From the NCBI GenBank assembly GCA_028819845.1, contig JAPPKS010000006.1:1-64000 (forward strand): a DNA stretch of 64,000 nt, read 5' to 3'. The position numbers were made by a program, and so were the translations under genes. Within the stretch, counting starts at the first letter, position 1, and every line of letters begins with the position of its first letter. Source of the stretch: Candidatus Poribacteria bacterium (GTDB taxonomy: Bacteria; Poribacteria; WGA-4E; PCPOR2b). Of the stretch, positions 8,072 through 15,690 are shown piece after piece. A model generated the notes under the pieces. It was not told the origin of the DNA. It worked only from the letters and a program-made list of their open reading frames with translations, and made no database searches.

Positions 8072-10996
8072 TTATTTCACGATTACCATCCGCCGGAGCG
8101 CGTTATAATCGTCCGTTCGGAGTTGATAGAAATAGGCGCCGCTAGCGACGGCTTCGCCGTTTTCGTTCCTGCCGTCCCAATAGGCAGCGCGGGTTTTCTC
8201 GATATACACGCCCGCCCGTTGATGACCTAAATCCAACTGTCGAATTAGGGCGCCGTTTAAGTCGTAAATCGAGATTTGGACGTCCGAACCCGTCGCTAAC
8301 CGGTAAGGTATCCAGGTCTCCGGATTAAACGGATTTGGATAGTTTGGCAGAAGTGCGGTCTCTTTCGGCGCCAAGACTGCGAGGAGTTGCTCCAACGTGA
8401 GAATGCCGCGCTGGTATTGCGGCGTGTTTTTGCCGGCCAGCTTGGCTTCGGTTAACCAGTTTTCGACCATTTCCGCGGTCAGGTCTCTAGGCATCGCCGC
8501 ACGGGCTGCCGGCGCAGCGGCTACGCTGTCTACCGCGGCGGCGACCGCGATAATGTCGTCGATGTTCACAACGCCGTCGCCGTTGATGTCCGCTGCACCT
8601 TGGCTTGTCTGTCCGTAGTGCAATGCGACATAGACAATGTCTTGGACATCTACGCTGCCGTCACCGTTGGCGTCGGCGTCTTTGGCTTCGACGGTCTCAT
8701 CTTCGGTTTCGTCATCCGGGTCTTTCGATTCGATCGGTTGCGGAGAGGCGTTAATGGCAATGGAGGACGGGCGATCCATGCCGCTTGCGATAACATCTTC
8801 AACGTTGGATGCGTCCAAATTGGCACGCCGGACTGTTTCATCACGCCAATCTGTCCAATATATTTTTCGATTGTCGATATCTAAGTCTAAGCTGTGCACC
8901 CCCGCTAATTCTGTAACGACGTCTTCGACATTTGAACCATCCAAGTCGGCACGCTGGATTTTTCTCGCGGCAGCATCTGTCCAGTACATTTTCCCGTCTG
9001 CAACATCTAGGGCAATGCTGGTTGGCGCCTGCAATCCTGTGACGAGGTCTTCGACATTTGTGCCATCCAAGTCGGCGCGCTGGATTTTATTCGTGCCGTC
9101 ATCTGTCCAGTACATCTGACCGCCATCAACATCTAACGCCAAACCGCTTGGAATGCGCAAACCGCGTGTCAGGAGGTCTTCAACGTTTGAACCGTCTAAG
9201 TCGGCACGTTGGATTTTATCGGTGCCGTTATCTGTCCAATACATCTTACCGGCCGCAACATCTAGGGCAATGTCTTTCGTCCCTTTCAATCCTTGTGTCA
9301 CAAGGTCTTGGACGTTTGCGCCGTTCAAGTCGGCGCGTTGAATTTTATCCGTGCCGGAATCTGTCCAGTACATGTGTCCGCCGGTAACATCTAGGGTTAA
9401 ACCGCTTGGTTGTTGCAGACCGCGCTGAACTAGGGTTTCGATGCGTGAAGCGTCGGAGCTGGCTGCGCGGATGCTCATTGTGCCGCGGTCGATCCAGTAA
9501 ATGGCAAGCGGCTTCTGTTCACGGACGGCGGCGACGGGAACGTTTGCGGTGAGCGAACTGCCGCTGTAGCTTGCGATGCCGCCGGCGCGCACACTGAACG
9601 ACAACGTCGCATTTGTGTCAAAGTCGGTGCCGTCAAAAGCGAGTACAATCGTAATCTGCGTGTCACTTTCGCGCCGAACCCTATTAACAGTAACACCTGC
9701 AATCCCGGAAACCATCACGGCGTTACTGATGCGGGACAAAGACTGTTCCCATGCACCGTTCCTCAATGTGAGCGCCACATCGCTTCCGTCTAACACCGTC
9801 TCTGTTAAGGGCGCCGAAGTTGAGGCGTGTAGCGTCGGTTCCTTTTTCGCCTCCACTGTAATACGCACGCTCGCAGAACAGTTGTTAGTTTTGTCACTCT
9901 CGTTTGCAACACTATCGACGCATGCGCCGAAATAGTAGGTTCCGGCAGATGTTGGGGCCGTAAGACTGATGCTCTCGGCACTCCTCCCATTAGCATTAAG
10001 CGCGCTAACACTGGCCGTGCCGACCGCTGTATCGCTAGTCGAAATCGTGGAATCGGCCGAGCGGTAGTAGCGCAGCGTGGTCGCGGCCGCACTGCTTGTG
10101 CCGCTATTTCTGACGACCGTAGACAGCGTAAAACTTTCGCCGGCGGTTAAGGTGCTTTTACTGACTGTCGGACGGTCAACGATTAAGTCCGATAAGTCCG
10201 ATTGAACCTCCACCGTGATACGCACGCCGGCGGAGCAGTTGTTGTCAGAATTGCTCTCGTCCGCAACTGCGTCAACACAAGCGCCGTAGTAGTAGGTGCC
10301 GGCAGATGCAGGGGCGGTGAGACTGATACTCTCGGCACTCGTCCCATTTGCATTCAGCGCGTTAACGCTGTCCGTGCCGACTGCTGTATCGCTGGACGAA
10401 ATCGTGGCATCGGTCGAGCGATAGTAGCGCAGCGTGGTGGCAGCGGCACTGCCAGTGCCGCTATTTCTGACGACCGTAGACAGCGTGAAACTTTCGCCTG
10501 GCTTTAAGGTGTTTTTACTCACCGTTGGATGATCAACGGCTAAGTCCGATTGTTCAGACTCGGAACAGTTAGATGCTCCCGTAAAACGTGTCACAACCCA
10601 AACTTCACCACTCTTTACAAAGCGGAACCAATTGAAATCAACTTCTGTAGGTTCTGAAATAAGAACATTTGTTGCACCTGCGAGTTGTACAACACCGTAT
10701 CCGTCACTTCTATGAGCAACCAAAAGTAGACTCTCGGCACCGCTGCTGTTCACAACAAGGTCTGCTGCAAAGGTGTCTCTCGGAAATTGAAGACCGACAC
10801 AGATTTCCGGTGCACGGTCTATTAAGTCTCCTGCTAAAGCCGTGTCTCCGGCCTTAATTGCCGCTTGCAAATCGCTGTATTTTGAGCTTACAGGAACTTG
10901 ACTCTGGCTGAAACCAACATCTGGCAACCCACACACCAACACTATTACGATGAGAATTGACAAGGTAATTTTTCGACTTATGATAAACATGGCCAT
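8072..10996 (-). CDS. Secreted CARDB/YWTD-propeller protein with sorting tail
   Basis: A 974-residue exported protein, start behind GGAGTGTCGA. After the signal and an unassigned N-terminal region, two CARDB-type adhesive modules occupy about 151-262 and 268-380 (both with SFTLSTVVRNSGT and AGTYYxGACVD). A strand-rich domain spans about 390-495. Five or six YWTD repeats (MYWTDSGTDKIQRADLNGAN and variants) at about 500-760 form a beta-propeller like that of LDL receptors. Dockerin-like loops (DANGDGSVDVQD, DINGDGVVNIDD) and the FlgD-like tail follow. It is probably a surface or secreted binding protein. The dockerin and tail are nearly identical in layout to the neighbour at 5184-7937, suggesting module exchange. 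Confidence 0.85.
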   Translation of the reverse strand: MAMFIISRKITLSILIVIVLVCGLPDVGFSQSQVPVSSKYSDLQAAIKAGDTALAGDLIDRAPEICVGLQFPRDTFAADLVVNSSGAESLLLVAHRSDGYGVVQLAGATNVLISEPTEVDFNWFRFVKSGEVWVVTRFTGASNCSESEQSDLAVDHPTVSKNTLKPGESFTLSTVVRNSGTGSAAATTLRYYRSTDATISSSDTAVGTDSVNALNANGTSAESISLTAPASAGTYYYGACVDAVADESNSDNNCSAGVRITVEVQSDLSDLIVDRPTVSKSTLTAGESFTLSTVVRNSGTSSAAATTLRYYRSADSTISTSDTAVGTASVSALNANGRSAESISLTAPTSAGTYYFGACVDSVANESDKTNNCSASVRITVEAKKEPTLHASTSAPLTETVLDGSDVALTLRNGAWEQSLSRISNAVMVSGIAGVTVNRVRRESDTQITIVLAFDGTDFDTNATLSFSVRAGGIASYSGSSLTANVPVAAVREQKPLAIYWIDRGTMSIRAASSDASRIETLVQRGLQQPSGLTLDVTGGHMYWTDSGTDKIQRADLNGANVQDLVTQGLKGTKDIALDVAAGKMYWTDNGTDKIQRADLDGSNVEDLLTRGLRIPSGLALDVDGGQMYWTDDGTNKIQRADLDGTNVEDLVTGLQAPTSIALDVADGKMYWTDAAARKIQRADLDGSNVEDVVTELAGVHSLDLDIDNRKIYWTDWRDETVRRANLDASNVEDVIASGMDRPSSIAINASPQPIESKDPDDETEDETVEAKDADANGDGSVDVQDIVYVALHYGQTSQGAADINGDGVVNIDDIIAVAAAVDSVAAAPAARAAMPRDLTAEMVENWLTEAKLAGKNTPQYQRGILTLEQLLAVLAPKETALLPNYPNPFNPETWIPYRLATGSDVQISIYDLNGALIRQLDLGHQRAGVYIEKTRAAYWDGRNENGEAVASGAYFYQLRTDDYNALRRMVIVK

Positions 10997-11123
10997 TCGA
11001 CACTCCTTATGTTTGGCTTACGATTTAGTTGAAATGAAGACAGCGGGGGCTGCTTGAAATTACCCCCACAAACTAGGCATTGACTTAAACATGCTGAAAA
11101 CTCTTTCGACGAATCCCGCGTGT

Positions 11124-11290
11124 TTATTCGACAATCGGCGGATAAACCACCGCACCCGAACCAGAAGGACCCGGCGCGCTGGACATACCACCAAGACCTC
11201 GCTTACCCGAATAGGCGTCCTATTTGACCATTCGGGTATCCGGCGGCAATCTGCGTTAGCCCGGTTGCCGCCATACAGACAATGTTGTAT
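11124..11290 (-). repeat. Decayed hairpin/peptide repeat
   Basis: The minus strand carries a hairpin (ACCCGAATGGTC ... GCCTATTCGGGT) and then a short frame ending LGGMSSAPGPSGSGAVVYPP before a stop at 11124. A homologous segment at 33690-33750 ends LGGMSIKPGQRGPGAVFLPT, and a DNA-level relative with the same AGGACGCCTATT hairpin precedes sodC at 35740-35880. These look like fragments of one dispersed element or of a lost small-protein family. Confidence 0.45.
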
Positions 11291-11386
11291 GCCAGCAATG
11301 TGAACGCAATAATTTCCACTGTTGAAGCAAACGTGGGGTTTTCATTGATTTCTTAATGCCTCAAGTTTAGCCTTGTTATTGCACAT

Positions 11387-11573
11387 CTAATCTTTCGGCG
11401 CAGTCGCCTCGCGGAATTGCGCCCCGTTTACATTTGCGGCGGTATCGGGGACAAGCGGTTCATCGTCTTCTTGGGTTAGTATTTCGCGTGCAATGTCACA
11501 ACCCGAAAAAAACACAGGGTAACAACACAAAACTGAGTTCTTCGGTAAATTTTTTTTGGTTCCTATGAGTCAC
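11387..11573 (-). pseudogene. Frameshifted small lipoprotein
   Basis: A GTG start at 11573 behind AAAAAAGGAGAACATCA reads THRNQKKFTEELSFVLLPCV and would stop soon after. Dropping one T from the T7 tract (A7 at 11506-11512 on the plus strand) shifts into a frame giving SGC, a lipobox, then DIAREILTQEDDEPLVPDTA and a stop at 11387. The two halves together make a normal lipoprotein of about 60 residues, so this is one gene with a single-base frameshift in a homopolymer. It may be a pseudogene, a phase-variable gene or a sequencing error. Confidence 0.55.
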
Positions 11574-11924
11574 TGATGTTCTCCTTTTTTGGGATTAGCC
11601 TTAGCCGTTTGAATTCTCTTTGTGAGCTTTTTTCAAGATAAAGTCAATTGCTATCAAAGGCACACAATCAAAGCGAGTAATGCGATTGCTGGAGGACTTA
11701 TCTTGATTCCTAACCATATAGAGTTAAATAAGCAATCGCATTTTGATGGATATACCTTGGGCACACGCAATAATTCCAACTAACTGGCGCCGCGAAGACA
11801 TGGCACAAGACTGCCAAAGCGGCGGCTATTTTGCATTTCGAGCGAAACACGAACGATAAACGAACAAGCAGCGGCCTCCTCTCGTCGGCGCGAACAGAAC
11901 CAACTGCCATAAAGTCTATTGATA

Positions 11925-12583
11925 TAAATACAGGGAAATTCTCTCCCTCCTTCCATTCCCCGGCGAAGGGGAGCGGCAGGCATCACGGAGCCGTAATGTC
12001 GCCTCCTGCCGCGGGAAGGGAAATTGGACGCGTCAATCTCTAGAGCCGGACGGATCAGAAAAAGACGATCTGCCTCCCCTTTAATAGAACAAAAACCGTG
12101 CCAATGGTCGGTTTAAGGAGGAGTTCAACTCTGTAGAGACGGATAAATCCAGTGGTAGTCTAGCTTCGATGCGTATGGGAAGGAGCAAGGCGCGAAGTTA
12201 GCGTGACAGGGTGCAGGTTGAAAAAGTATCAAAATGAGACTGGCAAGGTGTGCAGAAATAGAGGAAATCGGCGGGGAATCCTGTAATGACGCGGGATGCG
12301 GACGTTTATCTCAAAATAGGACTGAGTCTCATTTTGGGACAAATGAAAGAGGGTTTAAGGACGGATTAGTTCATTCAAAAAAAAAATTTTAGCACAACTG
12401 TTTCAAGTTTTATTTATTTTTCGGTAATTTCTGAGTGATATGCGGTGCGGTTAGGAATCAGAACCTACCGGAATGGGCCGCGCAGTTTATACAACTTCAA
12501 TTTCCGATAAAGTGTTGATTGACCAATCTTCAACGCTTACACCTTAATGGGCAAGTATGACTGTCTAAACATTGGGGGTAAGT
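11925..12583 (+). repeat. 660-bp non-coding repeat with an IS3-type end, copy 1
   Basis: It matches 37703-38356: the last 390 bases differ at only about ten positions, and the first 270 are more divergent. The left part is highly foldable (CCTTCC ... GGAAGG enclosing CCCC-GGCGAA-GGGG and GCGGCAGG ... CCTGCCGC arms). A pair AAAATGAGACT/AGTCTCATTTT lies about 90 bases apart, followed by an A-run. The right end reads CTGTCTAAACATTGGGGG, the same IS end as at 2038-2056. No open frame is present and no left terminal repeat was found. It may be a non-autonomous element moved by an IS3-type transposase. Confidence 0.7.
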
Positions 12584-12697
12584 AAATCCCATTTCACGCA
12601 GCCGCACCGCGATGTGCTTGGACAGGTCTTCCGGCGGCAACTGTGCCAGTTGGGTCTCCGAGATGCCAAAGAGTTGGTAATAGGCGCGGTTGGCGTG
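12584..12697 (-). pseudogene. PAS-domain remnant in frame after the kinase stop
   Basis: Directly after the TAA of the kinase (12698-12700) the same frame continues as HANRAYYQLFGISETQLAQL, then PPEDLSKHIAVRLREMG, until the IS-type end of the 660-bp repeat. A-N-R-A-Y-x-x-L-F-G-I-S is typical of a PAS core. It looks like a piece of another PAS protein joined to the kinase end by rearrangement and cut by the repeat. It has no start codon of its own. Confidence 0.5.
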
Positions 12698-14824
12698 TTA
12701 ATCGGGCAGAATCCTGGAGCAGGGCAGCTGGATGTGGATTGTCATCCCTTTTCCATGTCCGCCGCTTGATGCGCTAATCTTGCCTCCGATTGCAATCACG
12801 AAATTAGCGCTCGAATGCAGCCCCAGTCCCGTGCCCTTCTGTTTGGTGGTATAACCTGGCGTAAAGATTGTCCTGGATTGGTCGGGGTCTATCCCTATCC
12901 CGTTGTCGGTAAAATCGATGCGCAAGGAATCCGCATCACTGTGCGCTCGAATTCGGATAAAGGGCATCTCGTTCAATTCCCCCAATTTCGCGAGCTCATC
13001 GATGGCTTCAATCGAGTTCTTGACCATATTGACTATCATCTGATGAAACTGGCTCTCCTGTATCCGAATCTCATCGATCGCTCCTTCACAGTCTATCTCA
13101 ATCTCTATGCCGCGCTTTTCGATAGAGTGCTGCAATACATTGATAGCCGATGAAAGTGCTTCGGCAAGATGGATATCTTTGCGGTTATCGCGGGCGTCGC
13201 CATGCGACTTCTGCGTCCGGATGATGTCCACGATATGATTGGTACGGTTCCGAATACGCTCGACCCTCCGCTTCAAGTCGGCGTCAACCTCGTGCAAGTC
13301 GGTTGCCAACCCCTTAATGAAGGGTAAAACTTTTAGGCCTTGCGGGTGATTGGTGACATACTCACCCAAATCTTCTCGATGCGCTTCGAGTGCGTTGGCG
13401 AGGGCAGTGAGCCGGGTTGAAAGTTTGTCGCTGGCAAGCATTTCGTAGACGGTATCAGTGCCGACTGCGACACTGTTGATGGCATTGCCGATATTGTGCA
13501 AGATGGTATCGACGACCTCCAACCGCCCCTGTGCGAACGCTTGATTCAAATGTTCGGCGGCACGCACTTTATCCGTTACGTCGTGGAAAACAACGACTCC
13601 TCCTTGTTGTTCACCGCTGTCGTCCCGCAGCGGTCTTCCGCTGACGTTGAGATATGCGCCCTCAGGTATAGAGGGATTTTGCACAAATATTTCGACGTTA
13701 TTTGTTGATTCACCGCGGATGGCGCGGGTCAGCGGAAGCTCATCGGTCGGGAACGGCGTTTCCTTGTCCATATAATACATCCCGTATTTTTGCGTCCAGT
13801 CGTTGATGGGGACTTCAAGCTGCGGTCCGCCAGCTATCTGTTCGGCCCGCGGATTGAACATGGTCAAATTGCCGTTTTTATCGGCAACGACTATGCCGTC
13901 ACTGATGTTGTTAAAGACCGATTCCAGGAGTTGAGTTTGGCGTTCAAGTTCAGCGATCGAGTTTTTCAGCCGTTCCTCGGTCTGCTTGAGTTGCGTGATG
14001 TCGCGTATTACGGCAACTGCGCTTACCACATGTCCCTTCTTGTTCAATATGGGGCGTGCGCTGATACTCACGTGGATGCCTTCCGGCTGTGTCTCATTCC
14101 GCAACAACATCTCAATGTTATCGGTGTTTTCCCCCAGTAACGCCAACGCAAGCGGAAGTTTGTTTACGGGGAACTCCGACTCCCCGTCCGGTTGAAACAG
14201 ACCAATCTGCCGAGGCGCATCCTTGGTATGTTTGCCGCGCAGTTTCTTTGCCCCCATCTCGTCAGCTCGTTTGTTGAAGAACACATATTTTCCGTAATCG
14301 TCTGCGACAATCACGCCGTCGCTGATGCTGTTGAAAACGGTATCTAACAACCTTGACTGCCTTTGCTGGTTAGCCCTCGATTCATCGAGTTGGGCTTGTA
14401 TGGTTTTCAACTCGGTGATGTCGCGCAACACAATCACTCCTCCAATCAGTTCACCCGAAGAATCGTGCAACGGCCGCCCACTCACGTTGATAAAAACGCC
14501 GTCAGGTCTCTGCTCATTGCGAATGAACAGTTCGATGTTGTTTGTAACCTCGCCGTGCATGGCTCGCATCAATGGAAGATTCTCGTTGGGAACGGGTGTC
14601 ATCTTATCGGGATAGAATGTGCCGTAAATTTCACTCCATTCGTGTGGAGAATCTTCGGTCGGCCCCATGCCGACAATGCCGACCGCGGTCGGATTGGCAA
14701 GCCAAAATTCACCCGCCGTGCTGGTCGCGACAACTCCCTCACTGAGGCTATCGAAAATGGTTTGCATCTGTTCTAGCTGCTCTCGCAGTTGCTTGTTTTC
14801 AGCTTCTAATTCCGTGATAGTCAT
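12698..14824 (-). CDS. PAS-domain sensor histidine kinase
   Basis: A 708-residue protein without membrane segments, so probably a cytoplasmic sensor. A short coiled coil (about 3-22) leads into three PAS domains at about 20-140, 155-280 and 290-420, each ending in the PAC-like I-x-x-x-R-x-I-T or F-H-D-V-T strand. The dimerisation part holds the phospho-acceptor box VVDTILHNIGNAINS (His in LHNIGN). The ATPase domain has an N box (NMVKNSIEAID), G1 (DNGIGID) and G2 (GTGLGLHSS). No receiver domain or response regulator is adjacent. The three PAS units are similar to each other, pointing to internal duplication. The gene starts 9 bases after the 14834-15235 gene and is probably co-transcribed with it. 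The C-terminus ends shortly after the ATPase domain, next to the 12584-12697 PAS remnant. Confidence 0.85.
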   Translation of the reverse strand: MTITELEAENKQLREQLEQMQTIFDSLSEGVVATSTAGEFWLANPTAVGIVGMGPTEDSPHEWSEIYGTFYPDKMTPVPNENLPLMRAMHGEVTNNIELFIRNEQRPDGVFINVSGRPLHDSSGELIGGVIVLRDITELKTIQAQLDESRANQQRQSRLLDTVFNSISDGVIVADDYGKYVFFNKRADEMGAKKLRGKHTKDAPRQIGLFQPDGESEFPVNKLPLALALLGENTDNIEMLLRNETQPEGIHVSISARPILNKKGHVVSAVAVIRDITQLKQTEERLKNSIAELERQTQLLESVFNNISDGIVVADKNGNLTMFNPRAEQIAGGPQLEVPINDWTQKYGMYYMDKETPFPTDELPLTRAIRGESTNNVEIFVQNPSIPEGAYLNVSGRPLRDDSGEQQGGVVVFHDVTDKVRAAEHLNQAFAQGRLEVVDTILHNIGNAINSVAVGTDTVYEMLASDKLSTRLTALANALEAHREDLGEYVTNHPQGLKVLPFIKGLATDLHEVDADLKRRVERIRNRTNHIVDIIRTQKSHGDARDNRKDIHLAEALSSAINVLQHSIEKRGIEIEIDCEGAIDEIRIQESQFHQMIVNMVKNSIEAIDELAKLGELNEMPFIRIRAHSDADSLRIDFTDNGIGIDPDQSRTIFTPGYTTKQKGTGLGLHSSANFVIAIGGKISASSGGHGKGMTIHIQLPCSRILPD

Positions 14825-14833
14825 TTTAGCGCG

Positions 14834-15235
14834 TTAGCTCCTCCCAATCAGGTTGAAATCATACACCTGTTGAACCAGCCCTAAAACATAGTCGAGGTTC
14901 TCGACCGACTTCAATTTTACAACGGTCCAACCGAAATCCTTTTTCTCGTATATTTCATGGGGATCCGTGATGTTGTCGAAAGGCATTTTTAAGTAAAAGG
15001 TCACGTGTTTCAGGTGTTGGTAGACTGATAAAAACTGTGTTCTCATCAACTTCGGAGCTTTGAAACCGACACTACCATCCGATTTTCGGTTAAACGCCTC
15101 AACCCCATCCAAGTCCAAAACACGCTGCATTAGCCGTTGGAAAAGAGCGTCCATGTCTGTTGGGGTCGGCGGCGTGTGCTCCTTGAGCCGTAACTGCTCC
15201 AGTTCGGTTCGCATCTCTTGGAGACCGCTTAACAC
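14834..15235 (-). CDS. Hypothetical protein upstream of the kinase
   Basis: A 133-residue soluble protein. The GTG at 15235 is preferred, with AAAGGAGG 9 bases upstream. Residues about 30-125 resemble small alpha/beta domains that bind hydrophobic or crystallin-like ligands: QFLSVYQHLKHVTFYLKMPF and YEKKDFGWTVVKLKSVENLD are its best features, and the spacing of hydrophobic strands recalls DUF5655-type domains. It lies 9 bases ahead of the histidine kinase and may provide or sense its input. The family assignment is tentative. Confidence 0.65.
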   Translation of the reverse strand: MLSGLQEMRTELEQLRLKEHTPPTPTDMDALFQRLMQRVLDLDGVEAFNRKSDGSVGFKAPKLMRTQFLSVYQHLKHVTFYLKMPFDNITDPHEIYEKKDFGWTVVKLKSVENLDYVLGLVQQVYDFNLIGRS

Positions 15236-15650
15236 TGAGTATTTCCTCCTTTGGCACGACAGACATTTCAACATCGGTGATAGCGCCTAGTGCGTCCGTC
15301 TTGGGAATAATTTGCTAGGGTCGCATATCCAATACTGCCGAAAAGCAACGTGTCTGCTCATTATCCAATTTGTTGTAGTCATTTCGGTTCATATTTACAC
15401 AGAGAGGAAACGACTGATTGATAATCGAGGTTAGGAATCCTCTCCCACAAACCAATAATAAAAGCATAATTTTTAGTCGTAATGACTGTAAATTCAAAGT
15501 GAGCAATGCGTAAAATCTAATGCGTAATGCGTAATGAGTAATGCGTAATGCGTAATGAGTAATGAGTAATGCGTAAAATGTAATACGTAAAATGTAATGC
15601 ATAGAGGGTAATGCGGTAAGCGGCTCGATTGCGTTAGAAAATGAATTTAG
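15236..15650. other. Repeat-rich intergenic region with a TAATGMG minisatellite
   Basis: Positions about 15505-15612 consist of some 13 degenerate copies of a 7-10 base unit (GTAATGCG, GTAATGAG, GTAAAATG). Similar runs occur at 23050-23105, 25000-25020, 25885-25935, 28980-29012 and 30660-30700. The nearby block CGACTGATTGATAATCGAGG recurs near 25175, 25790 and 30860. No gene was seen. Confidence 0.6.
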
Positions 15651-15651
15651 A

Positions 15652-15688
15652 AAGAAACCGTGTTTTGAAGAAAAAACTCGGTTTCTCT
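15652..15688 (-). terminator. Rho-independent terminator after the HAF protein gene
   Basis: The arms GAAACCGAGTTTT and AAAACACGGTTTC enclose a TTC loop, with a T-rich stretch following on the minus strand, directly after the stop at 15691. Near-identical hairpins follow the secreted-protein genes ending at 20377 and 26601. Confidence 0.7.
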
Positions 15689-15690
15689 TG

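Noticed and set aside
5500-10900. Long plus-strand frames opposite the secreted proteins
   Set aside because: High-GC repeats in the real genes create open frames on the other strand. Composition is Ala/Ser/Pro-skewed and no starts are supported.
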